The translations under genes were made by a program, and so were the position numbers. From assembly GCF_018476645.1 (NCBI RefSeq), contig NZ_JAHCTB010000001.1, positions 496,001 to 560,000 of the forward strand: a stretch of 64,000 bases of DNA, read 5' to 3'. Source of the DNA: Aequorivita echinoideorum. GTDB lineage: Bacteria; Bacteroidota; Bacteroidia; Flavobacteriales; Flavobacteriaceae. Positions 36,851 through 45,710 of the stretch are shown here, in pieces; positions within the stretch are counted from its first letter, which is position 1; each line of letters opens with the position of its first letter. Under the pieces are notes generated by a model, which did not search any database, had not been told where the DNA came from, and was given only the letters and a program-made list of their open reading frames with translations.

Positions 36851-38749
36851 TTAATACGCTCTGTCAGGATTTCCTTCAAAAAAGTTGATATACGCCCTAT
36901 TTACAACTCTATTTCCTCCCGCAGTTGGATAATTTCCTGTGAAATACCAGTCTCCAAGATTCTTCGGGCAAGCCTTATGCAGATTTTCCACCGATTGAAA
37001 AATAATTTTTACGTCTGCTTTAACGCTTGGATCAGTAATGATTTCAGCAATTTTATCTGAAATTTGCTCATCGCTAAAAGGTGCGTACAGTTTTTTGACA
37101 TGATTTATTACCTTATCATCGTCAAGCTTGAGCTGTTGCTTGCATTGCTCATAAATTTCCTCAATGATGCTTTCCGTACCATTTTCATTATGAAGTGCCA
37201 ATGCGGCTTGAAATGCCACCAAATGTTCCAAACGTGCCATATCAATACCATAACAATCGGGATAACGAATTTGTGGTGCGGAAGAAACTACCACAATCTG
37301 TTTGGGATGAAGCCGATCCAGCATTTTTAGTATGCTCTTTTTCAATGTAGTTCCGCGGACGATGCTGTCATCAATTACTACCAGATTGTCTTCAGGTTTT
37401 ACTACGCCGTACGTAACGTCGTAGACATGCGCCACCAGATCGTCCCGGCTGCTGTCATCGGTAATAAAAGTGCGCAGTTTAACATCTTTTATCGCCAATT
37501 TTTCAGTTCGGATTTTGTGTGCCTGTATCTGTTGTAATCGCTCCGGCGTTAGTTTTTCCCTTTCTTCTAAAATTGCCGCATTTTTTTGTTTGTTCAATTC
37601 ATCTTGTGCGGCTTCGAGCATACCATAAAATGAAGTTTCAGCGGTATTTGGGATAAATGAAAAAACAGAATTCTCAGTATCGTATTTTATGGCTTCCAAA
37701 ACCTTCGGCATAACCAATTTTCCGAGCATTTTTCGTTCTTGGTAAATTTCGGCATCGCTTCCGCGGGAAAAATAAATTCTCTCAAAGGAACACGATCTTC
37801 TTTCTAAAGGAGCTAATATTTCAGAAATTTTCATACTTCCATCCTTTTTTATAAGAATGGCATTTCCTGGATCCAATTCCTTCACGGATTCAAAAGGAAC
37901 ATTGAAGACCGTCTGGATTGCAGGCCTTTCTGAAGCCACAACAATTACCTCATCATCCTGATAATAATAGGTGGGGCGAATACCGGCCGGATCCCGAAGC
38001 ACAAAGGAATCGCCGTGACCCAACAATCCCGCCATAGCATAACCGCCGTCCCAGTTTGCCGCGGATTTTTTCAGAATTTTCGCAAGATTTAAATGCTCCG
38101 CTATGTAGGGCGAAGCTTCCTGCTTGTTCATTCCTTTGGCTTTTGCCTTCTTGTAAAGTTTACGAACGGCATCATCCAAAAAATGGCCAATTTTTTCCAT
38201 AACGGTTACCGTATCTGCCTTTTCTTTTGGGTGCATTCCCAATTTTATAAGATTTTCAAAAAGCTGATTGGTATTGGTCATATTGAAATTTCCCGCGATG
38301 ATTAAATTACGGTGCATCCAATTGTTTTGGCGAAGAAATGGATGGACATTCTCTACACTATTAATCCCAAACGTTCCATAGCGCACATGGCCCAGAAACA
38401 CTTCGCCTATGTAGGGTATGTTCTTTTTTTGGGCGGCCACACTATCCTTATACTCGGGATGTTGTGAAAATTCAAGATTGATTCTTTCGTTTATTTGCGC
38501 AAAAATATCTTGTATGGGTTGCGAAGCGTTCGAGCGAACCCGGCTTATGTAACGCTCACCCGGTTGCACGTCGAGTTTAATGCTAGCGAAGCCTGCACCG
38601 TCCTGCCCACGGTTGTGCTGTTTCTCCATCATTAAGTACATTTTGTTGACCCCGTAGAAAGCAGTGCCGTACTTTTCCCTGTAATATTCAAGAGGTTTCA
38701 GCAATCTTACCATTGCGATCCCACATTCATGTTTTATAGCGTCGCTCAT
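36851..38749 (-). CDS. purF: Amidophosphoribosyltransferase (PurF-type), long form
   Basis: This 632-residue protein has a short N-terminal propeptide before Cys9 (KHECGIAMV), the expected Ntn nucleophile of the glutamine amidotransferase half, with GHVRYGTFG. The PRPP loop VVIDDSIVRGTT is in the phosphoribosyltransferase half. The enzyme makes 5-phosphoribosylamine, the first step of purine synthesis. It is ~130 residues longer than E. coli PurF, with inserts around residues 180-230 and 380-430 and a C-terminal tail. It could be a Bacteroidetes paralogue with altered regulation. Confidence 0.85.
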   Translation of the reverse strand: MSDAIKHECGIAMVRLLKPLEYYREKYGTAFYGVNKMYLMMEKQHNRGQDGAGFASIKLDVQPGERYISRVRSNASQPIQDIFAQINERINLEFSQHPEYKDSVAAQKKNIPYIGEVFLGHVRYGTFGINSVENVHPFLRQNNWMHRNLIIAGNFNMTNTNQLFENLIKLGMHPKEKADTVTVMEKIGHFLDDAVRKLYKKAKAKGMNKQEASPYIAEHLNLAKILKKSAANWDGGYAMAGLLGHGDSFVLRDPAGIRPTYYYQDDEVIVVASERPAIQTVFNVPFESVKELDPGNAILIKKDGSMKISEILAPLERRSCSFERIYFSRGSDAEIYQERKMLGKLVMPKVLEAIKYDTENSVFSFIPNTAETSFYGMLEAAQDELNKQKNAAILEEREKLTPERLQQIQAHKIRTEKLAIKDVKLRTFITDDSSRDDLVAHVYDVTYGVVKPEDNLVVIDDSIVRGTTLKKSILKMLDRLHPKQIVVVSSAPQIRYPDCYGIDMARLEHLVAFQAALALHNENGTESIIEEIYEQCKQQLKLDDDKVINHVKKLYAPFSDEQISDKIAEIITDPSVKADVKIIFQSVENLHKACPKNLGDWYFTGNYPTAGGNRVVNRAYINFFEGNPDRAY

Positions 38750-38780
38750 TTTTTACCTATACTTAAAATGTATTATTACG

Positions 38781-38808
38781 AAAAACGCCCCGAAAATTCA
38801 GGGCGCAG
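38781..38808 (-). terminator. Terminator between pfkB-type gene and purF
   Basis: The stem CGCCC (38786-38790)/GGGCG (38801-38805) is followed on the minus strand by T5. It could attenuate read-through from the kinase gene into purF. Confidence 0.6.
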
Positions 38809-38810
38809 AT

Positions 38811-39734
38811 TTATTTCAATTCAATTTCAAACTGTGTCAAGCTTTTAAACTGCTGTAAGCGCTGATGCACCTCTTTTTTTGATAGCTTCAAAAGCCGCTC
38901 CGGCCCAAATTTTTCCACGCAGAAAGAAGCAAGGGCAGAGCCATGAATAATGGCCCTTTTCATATTTTCAAAACTATAATCTTCAGTTTTTGCGAGATAT
39001 CCCGTGAACCCACCCGCAAAGGTATCTCCCGCACCTGTTGGGTCAAAAACCTCTTCAAGCGGTAACGCCGGGGCAAAGAAAACTTCATCTTCCCCAAAAA
39101 GCAACGCGCCGTGTTCCCCCTTTTTTATCACCACATACTTAGGGCCCATTTCCATGATTTTTTGTGCCGCTTTTACAAGTGAATATTCGCCGGAAAGCTG
39201 TCTGGCTTCTTCATCATTAATGGTTATTACATCTACCTTGGCAATTACCTTGTTCAAATCTTCCAGGGCACTGTCCATCCAGAAGTTCATAGTGTCCAAA
39301 ACAATAAGCTCTGGGGAATCCATCTGCTCGATAACGCTCATTTGGACGAGCGGATGCAGATTTCCTAACATCACTACTTTTGAATTTTTATAGGCCGAAG
39401 GAACTTTTGGGGTAAATTCCGCGAGTACGTTCAGATCTGTAATCAGCGTATCGCGGGTGTTCATGTCATTTCTATATTTTCCGCTCCAGAAGAAGGTTTT
39501 TCCATTTTCAACAATTTCAAGTCCAGAAACATCCATTCCTTTTTCTTGCAGCATTTTGATGTCTTCTTTTGGAAAATCGCCGCCCACAACGGAAACAATG
39601 GCGCCGTCCACATTAAATTGCGAAGCGGCCAAACCTATATAGGTAGCGGCACCGCCGAGGATTTTATCGGTTTTCCCAAATGGGGTTTCAATGGCATCAA
39701 AGGCTACCGTACCAACGATTACAAGTTTACTCAT
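38811..39734 (-). CDS. PfkB/ribokinase-family carbohydrate kinase
   Basis: This 307-residue kinase has the two PfkB signatures: GGAATYIGLAAS near residue 27 and DPTGAGDTFAGGF near residue 232 with the catalytic Asp. Members phosphorylate sugars or nucleosides with ATP. The position between RNase H and purF in a purine-linked cluster suggests a ribose or nucleoside substrate, but that is inference. Confidence 0.85.
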   Translation of the reverse strand: MSKLVIVGTVAFDAIETPFGKTDKILGGAATYIGLAASQFNVDGAIVSVVGGDFPKEDIKMLQEKGMDVSGLEIVENGKTFFWSGKYRNDMNTRDTLITDLNVLAEFTPKVPSAYKNSKVVMLGNLHPLVQMSVIEQMDSPELIVLDTMNFWMDSALEDLNKVIAKVDVITINDEEARQLSGEYSLVKAAQKIMEMGPKYVVIKKGEHGALLFGEDEVFFAPALPLEEVFDPTGAGDTFAGGFTGYLAKTEDYSFENMKRAIIHGSALASFCVEKFGPERLLKLSKKEVHQRLQQFKSLTQFEIELK

Positions 39735-39824
39735 GAAATGGCTTTTGAAATGAGGGGCAAATTTAATGAAATTAATAATAAAATCAGGGCTTTTAACACG
39801 TTAGTAAATTTGCAGAGATATACA

Positions 39825-40457
39825 TTACTTCCGCCCAAAATCCGCAGGAATTTCCCCCCATGCTTTGGTTTCCCATTTCACGATTTTTGTTTCGTACGTA
39901 TTTGTTTTTAGCCAAGTTTCGGCTCTCGCTACCAATTCAAAAAGTGTTTTGTTCCTCGCGTTTTGCTTTAGTTTTGTGTTGCATTTTTTTCGCTTTACCC
40001 AGCCCATTGCTATTCTTGAATCTGTATAGATAATCCGGTCACTATTTTTCTTTTTTAGCAAAGCCAAGCCGTGCACGAGCGCCAAAAATTCCCCGATATT
40101 ATTGGTTCCCTGTTGAAAAGGCCCTTGATGAAAAAGTTGCTTTTTAGTCTGGGTATCCACACCGCGGTATTCCATTTTTCCAGGGTTACCGCTGCTCGCC
40201 GCATCTACGGCGATGGAATACAGATTGGGTTCGCCAATTTTTTGAAGCTGCTCCTTTGAAAGTGATTTTTTTACCGTCTTCCCCTTATAGTCTGCATATT
40301 CTTTGCTGTATGCTTTTTTTGCTTCGGCGAAGGTTTCAAAACTTTTATACCGTGCGCCTTTTACGCCGTCTATTGAAAGTTTACATTCCTTCCAACTGTC
40401 AAAAATGCCGGCAGGATTGCCAAACCAAACCACATAAAATTTCTGCTTTTTAGCCAT
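39825..40457 (-). CDS. rnhA: Ribonuclease H with N-terminal hybrid-binding domain
   Basis: This 210-residue protein has an N-terminal caulimovirus-type hybrid-binding domain (FYVVWFGNPAGIFDSWKECK, residues 6-26) and a C-terminal RNase H domain. The acidic residues are in IAVDAASSGNPG, NNIGEFLALVHG, IIYTDSRIA and PADFG. It degrades RNA in RNA-DNA hybrids. The ATG at 40457 lies 8 nt inside the 3' end of purN, so the two genes overlap and are probably coupled. Confidence 0.88.
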   Translation of the reverse strand: MAKKQKFYVVWFGNPAGIFDSWKECKLSIDGVKGARYKSFETFAEAKKAYSKEYADYKGKTVKKSLSKEQLQKIGEPNLYSIAVDAASSGNPGKMEYRGVDTQTKKQLFHQGPFQQGTNNIGEFLALVHGLALLKKKNSDRIIYTDSRIAMGWVKRKKCNTKLKQNARNKTLFELVARAETWLKTNTYETKIVKWETKAWGEIPADFGRK

Positions 40458-41043
40458 TAAAATTGTTTTTCTCTTCTGAAAAAAGAAGATTTTCAATCAC
40501 TTTTGGAAAATTTTCATATTCCAGTTTATGCACCTTTTGGGCAATCGTTTGAGGGGTATCATCACTTGAAATCGAAATAGTTTTTTGAAAAATCACGGCA
40601 CCTTCATCATAATTTTCATTGACGTAATGAATGGTGATTCCGGTTTCCAACTCTTCATTTTTATGGATGGCTTCGTGCACAAAACTACCGTACATTCCCT
40701 TCCCTCCGTATTTAGGCAGCAGTGCCGGATGAATGTTTATTACCTTATTGGGAAATTCATTTAAAATAGTGTCGGGAAATTTCAGAAGAAATCCAGCCAG
40801 AACAATCAAATGAGGATTGATCTCTTTCAAGATATCCAAAATTTTTTCCGAAGCATACAATTCCTCCTTAGTAAATGAAATTGCATTTACGTTGAAATTT
40901 CTGGCGCGTTGCAAAACACCGGCCTCCTTTTTGTTTGAAAGCACCATTTTAACTTCGGCTTTTCCATTTTTATTGAAATATTCTATAATATTCTGTGCAT
41001 TGGTACCACTGCCGGATGCAAAAATTACGATACGCTTGGTCAT
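40450..41043 (-). CDS. purN: Phosphoribosylglycinamide formyltransferase
   Basis: This 197-residue enzyme transfers the formyl group from 10-formyltetrahydrofolate to GAR, the third step of purine synthesis. IFASGSGTNAQNI binds the phosphate. NIHPALLPKYGGKGMYG carries the catalytic His, and TGITIHYVNENYDEGAVI the Asp region. The ATG at 41043 is used instead of the preceding TTG. It heads the minus-strand purN-rnhA-pfkB-purF cluster. Confidence 0.93.
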   Translation of the reverse strand: MTKRIVIFASGSGTNAQNIIEYFNKNGKAEVKMVLSNKKEAGVLQRARNFNVNAISFTKEELYASEKILDILKEINPHLIVLAGFLLKFPDTILNEFPNKVINIHPALLPKYGGKGMYGSFVHEAIHKNEELETGITIHYVNENYDEGAVIFQKTISISSDDTPQTIAQKVHKLEYENFPKVIENLLFSEEKNNFNG

Positions 41044-41082
41044 CAATTTGGTTTTGAAGTATTGGTATTATTAAATAATTGA

Positions 41083-41090
41083 CAAAAGTA
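41083..41090 (-). promoter_or_regulatory. Candidate -7 box TACTTTTG for purN
   Basis: It is an exact TAnnTTTG match on the minus strand, 40 nt upstream of purN. No clear TTG at -33 is seen. Confidence 0.45.
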
Positions 41091-41150
41091 AAGCAATAGC
41101 ATTTCACTTAGCCGAAAATTGATTAAATTGGTTTTTTCTTTGAATTTTTC

Positions 41151-41201
41151 CCAGAAAATTTTCTGGATATAAAATAATTGAAACCGATGCAATTAGCATC
41201 G
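41151..41201. promoter_or_regulatory. Two palindromes in the divergent purN-acpP region
   Basis: CCAGAAAATTTTCTGG (41151-41166) is a perfect 16-bp palindrome. CGATGC/GCATCG with a 5-nt centre occupies 41185-41201. Both lie upstream of the acpP promoter and behind the purN promoter, where a regulator of either unit would bind. The role is inferred. Confidence 0.4.
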
Positions 41202-41228
41202 TAAAAATCACATTTTATACTTTAAATG

Positions 41229-41257
41229 TTGTTTTAAATTAAAATATTTTATTTTTG
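41229..41257 (+). promoter_or_regulatory. acpP promoter
   Basis: TTG (41229-41231) is followed after 18 nt by TATTTTTG (41250-41257), 32 nt before the acpP start. It fits the Bacteroidetes consensus and suits a highly expressed gene. Confidence 0.65.
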
Positions 41258-41289
41258 CCACTTATAATTAAATTTTAAAAACAAGAATT

Positions 41290-41523
41290 ATGTCAGACAT
41301 TGCATCACGAGTAAAAGCGATTATCGTAGACAAATTAGGTGTAGACGAAAACGAAGTTGTAAACGAAGCCAGCTTCACTAATGACTTAGGAGCAGACTCC
41401 TTGGATACGGTAGAGCTTATTATGGAATTTGAAAAAGAATTCGATATCCAGATTCCAGATGACCAAGCTGAAAACATTGCCACCGTTGGTCAAGCAATTT
41501 CCTATATAGAAGCAGCAAAATAA
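41290..41523 (+). CDS. acpP: Acyl carrier protein
   Basis: This 77-residue acidic four-helix protein carries the growing acyl chain in fatty acid synthesis. The phosphopantetheine attachment Ser is in [10 protein letters not shown], about residue 37. fabF follows after 10 nt in the classic acpP-fabF-rnc order. Confidence 0.97.
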   Translation: MSDIASRVKAIIVDKLGVDENEVVNEASFTNDLGADSLDTVELIMEFEKEFDIQIPDDQAENIATVGQAISYIEAAK

Positions 41524-41533
41524 GAATTCTTCT

Positions 41534-42787
41534 ATGGAATTAAAGCGAGTTGTAGTTACTGGCCTTGGAGCCCTTACCCCCATTGGCAACAATATAAAAG
41601 AATATTGGGATGGCCTTAAAAATGGGAAAAGTGGTTGCGCTCCCATAACTTATTTTGATACTGAAAAGTTCAAGACCAAATTCGCTTGTGAAATAAAAAA
41701 TTTCAACGCAGAAGATCATTTTGATAGAAAAGAAGCCCGAAAACTAGACAGATTCGCCCAGTATGCATTAGTTTCTTCAGATGAGGCTATACTCGATGCA
41801 GGGATTAACCTAGATGAAATTGATAAATTTCGTGTGGGGGTAATTTGGGGAGCTGGTATCGGTGGCTTGGAAACTTTTCAAGATGAAGTTATAAACTTTG
41901 CAGAAGGGGATGGAACACCGCGTTTCAACCCCTTCTTCATTCCAAAAATGATCGCAGATATTGCCCCCGGAAATATTTCCATAAAACACGGATTTATGGG
42001 GCCCAATTATACTACAGTATCTGCTTGTGCCTCTTCGGCCAATGCAATGATTGATGCCTTAAACTATATTCGGTTGGGGCATTGCGATATCATTGTAACT
42101 GGTGGTAGTGAAGCGGCAGTAACTAAAGCAGGTATGGGAGGGTTTAATGCAATGCACGCCCTTTCCACCAGAAATGAAAGTCCGGAAACGGCCTCAAGAC
42201 CTTTTGATGCCACCAGGGATGGTTTTGTGCTTGGCGAAGGCGCTGGCGCACTTATTTTGGAAGAATATGAGCACGCCAAAAAAAGAGGAGCAAAAATCTA
42301 CGCTGAAGTTGTTGGCGGTGGAATGAGCAGCGATGCCTACCACATGACTGCTCCGCACCCAGATGGAATAGGAGTTGAACGTGTTATGTTAAACTGCCTT
42401 CGAGATGCCAATATGAGCCCAAATGAGGTGGACGCGATAAATACCCACGGAACCTCAACACCCCTTGGAGACGTTGCTGAACTTAAAGCAATTACAAAAG
42501 TGTTCGGCGAGCATGCAAAAGATATCAATATTAATTCTACCAAATCCATGACTGGACATTTATTGGGTGCGGCAGGAGCTATTGAAGCCATTGCCTCAAT
42601 CCTAGCAATGCAAAATGGAATGGTTCCTCCAACCATCAACCATACCACTGTGGATGAAAATATAGATCCTTCCCTTAATCTTACACTCAATACCGCTCAA
42701 AAGCGCGATATAAAAGTAGCTATGAGTAATACATTCGGTTTTGGTGGCCACAATGCCTGTGTTCTTTTCAAAAAACTAGACGCCTAA
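41534..42787 (+). CDS. fabF: Beta-ketoacyl-ACP synthase II
   Basis: This 417-residue condensing enzyme elongates acyl-ACP with malonyl-ACP. The Cys-His-His triad is visible in VSACASSANAM, INTHGTSTPLGD and KSMTGHLLGAAGA. NTFGFGGHNA at the C-terminus is the usual FabF ending motif. It lies in a tight operon with acpP and rnc. Confidence 0.96.
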   Translation: MELKRVVVTGLGALTPIGNNIKEYWDGLKNGKSGCAPITYFDTEKFKTKFACEIKNFNAEDHFDRKEARKLDRFAQYALVSSDEAILDAGINLDEIDKFRVGVIWGAGIGGLETFQDEVINFAEGDGTPRFNPFFIPKMIADIAPGNISIKHGFMGPNYTTVSACASSANAMIDALNYIRLGHCDIIVTGGSEAAVTKAGMGGFNAMHALSTRNESPETASRPFDATRDGFVLGEGAGALILEEYEHAKKRGAKIYAEVVGGGMSSDAYHMTAPHPDGIGVERVMLNCLRDANMSPNEVDAINTHGTSTPLGDVAELKAITKVFGEHAKDININSTKSMTGHLLGAAGAIEAIASILAMQNGMVPPTINHTTVDENIDPSLNLTLNTAQKRDIKVAMSNTFGFGGHNACVLFKKLDA

Positions 42788-42795
42788 ATTTATTA

Positions 42796-43539
42796 ATGGC
42801 TTCACTGAAAAAAATATTCTCTTCCCGTACAGCCAAAAACGGGGAGTTTGTCAATTCCCTAAAAAAAATCCTAGGGTTTAGCCCGAAAGACATTTCCATT
42901 TACGAAACCGCATTTACCCATCGTTCCACAAATGAAAAAAACAACGAGGGACAACCCCAAAATTATGAGCGTTTGGAATTTTTGGGGGATTCCATTCTTG
43001 GTGCCGTAATTGCGGCACATCTTTATAAAAAAGTTCCGGGCGGTAACGAGGGCTATCTCACCAAAATGCGCTCAAAGGTTGTGAGCAGGGAACATTTAAA
43101 TGAACTGGGACGCGATCTTAATTTGGCAAAATTTCTTAAAACCACGATTCCCACACAGCAATTCAGTGGGAATATTCACGGTAATGTTTTTGAAGCATTA
43201 GTAGGCGCAATCTATCTTGATAGGGGTTTCAATTATTGTGAGAAATTTATTCATAAGCGCGTGATAAAACCTTATGTAGATATAAAAAAATTGGAAGGGA
43301 AGGTCATTAGCTACAAAAGCCTTTTTATTGAATGGTGCCAAAAGAATAAAAAACCATTCCACTTTGAAGTTTATGAAGATACCGGAAAGGATGAACTTAA
43401 GCATTTTGCAGTTCGATTAAAATTAGGGGACAGCACCGTTACTAAAGCCCGCGCCACTTCAAAAAAGAAAGCGGAGGAACGTGCCGCAAAAAGAGCTTTT
43501 TATAAATTGAACTTGAGAACAGATTCAGATAAAGCCTGA
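42796..43539 (+). CDS. rnc: Ribonuclease III
   Basis: This 247-residue enzyme cuts double-stranded RNA in rRNA and mRNA processing. The signature ERLEFLGDSILG and the second acidic site VFEALVGAIYLD are in the catalytic domain. The C-terminal dsRNA-binding domain ends with TSKKKAEERAAKRAFYKL. It starts 8 nt after fabF, a common arrangement. Confidence 0.95.
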   Translation: MASLKKIFSSRTAKNGEFVNSLKKILGFSPKDISIYETAFTHRSTNEKNNEGQPQNYERLEFLGDSILGAVIAAHLYKKVPGGNEGYLTKMRSKVVSREHLNELGRDLNLAKFLKTTIPTQQFSGNIHGNVFEALVGAIYLDRGFNYCEKFIHKRVIKPYVDIKKLEGKVISYKSLFIEWCQKNKKPFHFEVYEDTGKDELKHFAVRLKLGDSTVTKARATSKKKAEERAAKRAFYKLNLRTDSDKA

Positions 43540-43660
43540 TTCCTTACTCTTAAATTAATTTTAGATTAATTATCCTGAATGACTTCAAGTACGTTAGCGA
43601 TTAGATAGAAAGTTCTTTATTTTTGTGATTGTGCGTGTATTCAAAAAAGCACGAATTTAG

Positions 43661-44149
43661 ATGGCGCAAAAATTAATTCTGGAAGAGGATATTGATGAGG
43701 ATTTCAATTTAATTGCCATTCATTGCAGTGAGGAAGCCTATAAAGTCGCTTATTTATTGAACCAAAATTTAAAAATGCGGTTCAAACGGAAATCAAAGGA
43801 TCTTGATTTTTCAGATAAAGGATTATTGATAACATTTCCACTCTTTGAATTTGACGACACTTTTAAATACACCTATTTTTACTTGTTGGCGAACAAATGC
43901 AAGTCTGTAGAAGCCGCGCTCCACAGCTCCGGCGGTCTTTTCTCTGAATTGGTTTCAGAAAAATCTACCACGCATTACCTGCTATCAGAATTGCCCAAAG
44001 TAGATTATTTTCTGAAAATATATACAGATTCGCACAGCATTCCGCTACGTAAAATGATTTCAGAAATAAATGAGATAAAACAGGTTATATCTGCATACGC
44101 CGTGGATATTACTACCATAAAATCAAAAAATAATTTAATTTTCGACTAA
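43661..44149 (+). CDS. IPExxxVDY-family protein
   Basis: This 162-residue protein belongs to a Bacteroidetes family named for the motif IPExxxVDY; here LSELPKVDYFLKI near residue 115 occupies that place. It is predicted soluble with no signal or catalytic motif, and its function is unknown. Its stop overlaps the pyk start by one base (TAATG), so it is translationally coupled to pyruvate kinase. Confidence 0.75.
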   Translation: MAQKLILEEDIDEDFNLIAIHCSEEAYKVAYLLNQNLKMRFKRKSKDLDFSDKGLLITFPLFEFDDTFKYTYFYLLANKCKSVEAALHSSGGLFSELVSEKSTTHYLLSELPKVDYFLKIYTDSHSIPLRKMISEINEIKQVISAYAVDITTIKSKNNLIFD

Positions 44150-45579
44150 TGTCAACGCTTAAAAAAACCAAAATTGTAGCCACCCTAGGGCCCGCAACCT
44201 CATCAAAAGAAGTTCTTAAACAGATGATTTTAGAGGGTGTGGACGTATTCCGCATAAACTTTTCGCACGCAGATTATGCGGGTGTCAAAAAAACAATCGG
44301 TACCATTCGCAAACTCTCTCAGGAACTGGATATTCACGTAGCTATTCTTGGCGATTTACAGGGACCAAAACTGCGCGTGGGCGTAATGAAGGAGGAGGTT
44401 GTAGTGAAGCCTGGCGATAAACTTTCATTTTTTACGGGTGAAGATTTTGAAGGAACAAAGAAAAAGGTTTATATGAATTACAGCAATTTCCCTATTGATG
44501 TAAATGCAGGGGAACGTGTACTTCTTGACGACGGAAAATTGATTTTTGAAGTACTTGAAACCAATAAAAAGGATGAGGTAAAAGTCGTGGTGATACAGGG
44601 CGGGCCGTTACGTTCCAAAAAAGGGGTAAATCTGCCAAATACCAATATTTCACTTCCCGCACTTACGGCCAAGGATAAAAAGGATGCCATTTTTGCCATA
44701 CAGCAACAAGTGGACTGGCTGGCGCTTTCGTTTGTACGGCACGCAGAAGATTTAAAGGAATTGCAGGCGCTCATTGAGGCACACAGTGAATATAAAATAC
44801 CCATTATCGCTAAAATTGAAAAACCTGAAGCCGTACAAAATATAGATAAAATTGTGGCCTATTGCGATGGACTTATGGTTGCCCGTGGCGATCTGGGCGT
44901 GGAAGTGCCAGCAGAGGAAGTACCACTTATTCAAAAGGAATTGGTACTTACCGCAAAAAGAGCGAGAATCCCTGTAATCATAGCAACCCAAATGATGGAA
45001 ACGATGATAACCTCACTTACCCCCACACGCGCCGAAGTAAATGACGTTGCAAACTCGGTAATGGACGGTGCAGATGCGGTGATGCTTTCGGGAGAAACTT
45101 CAGTGGGTAATTATCCTGTGCAGGTCATAAAAACGATGGCAAAAATTGTAAAAAGTGTTGAAAATTCAGAATTAATACACGTTCCGCAAGCGCCGCCACA
45201 AATTAAAACCAATAGATACATAACCAAATCCATTTGCTATCACGCTTCGCACATGTCGAATGAAATTGAAGCTAAAGCCATCTGTACCTTGACAAATAGC
45301 GGCTATACCGCTTTTCAAATTTCGGCATGGAGGCCCAGCGCGTTTATACTTGCTTTTACCAGCAACAAGCGCATTCTGGCCCGGTTGAATTTACTCTGGG
45401 GCGTAAAAGCGTTTTATTACGATAAATACGTGAGTACGGACGAAACAGTGGACGATATCAACAGCATTGCTGCGGAGCGTGGTTACGTAAAAAAAGGAGA
45501 TTATCTGGTAAACCTTGCCGCCATGCCCATTGTGGATAAAGGGATGGTAAATACTTTACGGGTTTCTTTGGTGAAGTAA
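44149..45579 (+). CDS. pyk: Pyruvate kinase
   Basis: This 476-residue glycolytic enzyme converts phosphoenolpyruvate and ADP to pyruvate and ATP. KTKIVATLGPATSS at the start, IAKIEKPEAVQNID with the catalytic Lys, VARGDLGVE and MDGADAVMLSGETSVGNYPV are all present. It is the last gene of the acpP cluster. Its stop codon touches the T-tract of a minus-strand RNA element. Confidence 0.96.
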   Translation: MSTLKKTKIVATLGPATSSKEVLKQMILEGVDVFRINFSHADYAGVKKTIGTIRKLSQELDIHVAILGDLQGPKLRVGVMKEEVVVKPGDKLSFFTGEDFEGTKKKVYMNYSNFPIDVNAGERVLLDDGKLIFEVLETNKKDEVKVVVIQGGPLRSKKGVNLPNTNISLPALTAKDKKDAIFAIQQQVDWLALSFVRHAEDLKELQALIEAHSEYKIPIIAKIEKPEAVQNIDKIVAYCDGLMVARGDLGVEVPAEEVPLIQKELVLTAKRARIPVIIATQMMETMITSLTPTRAEVNDVANSVMDGADAVMLSGETSVGNYPVQVIKTMAKIVKSVENSELIHVPQAPPQIKTNRYITKSICYHASHMSNEIEAKAICTLTNSGYTAFQISAWRPSAFILAFTSNKRILARLNLLWGVKAFYYDKYVSTDETVDDINSIAAERGYVKKGDYLVNLAAMPIVDKGMVNTLRVSLVK

Positions 45580-45681
45580 AAAAAGCACACCTCCATAAAA
45601 AGTTGCAACCCACGGCTACAATATCCATTAACAACTGGTAGAGGTGTGCCAAAATTAAAAAGGGCTTTCTTTTTTACAAAA
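45578..45681 (-). ncRNA. Candidate small RNA complementary to the toxin-like gene leader
   Basis: On the minus strand TTTTG (plus 45677-45681) is followed after 19 nt by TAATTTTG (plus 45650-45657), a full consensus promoter. The RNA would start near 45645. It has an outer stem of about nine pairs (plus arms 45585-45593 and 45641-45649), an inner stem AGTTG/CAACT (45601-45605, 45632-45636) and a T7 tail at 45578-45584. Its loop and inner stem contain AGTTGTTAATGGAT, the exact complement of the toxin-like mRNA leader at 47272-47285. It may instead be a dispersed palindromic element. Confidence 0.5.
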
Positions 45682-45690
45682 GCCCCTTAA
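45658..45690 (-). terminator. Terminator after the crystallin/aerolysin gene
   Basis: On the minus strand a stem GGGCTTT/AAAGCCC (plus arms 45662-45668 and about 45680-45686) is followed by T5. The consensus promoter of the RNA candidate downstream overlaps this hairpin. Confidence 0.65.
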
Positions 45691-45710
45691 AATATTCGAT
45701 CAAAGATACT

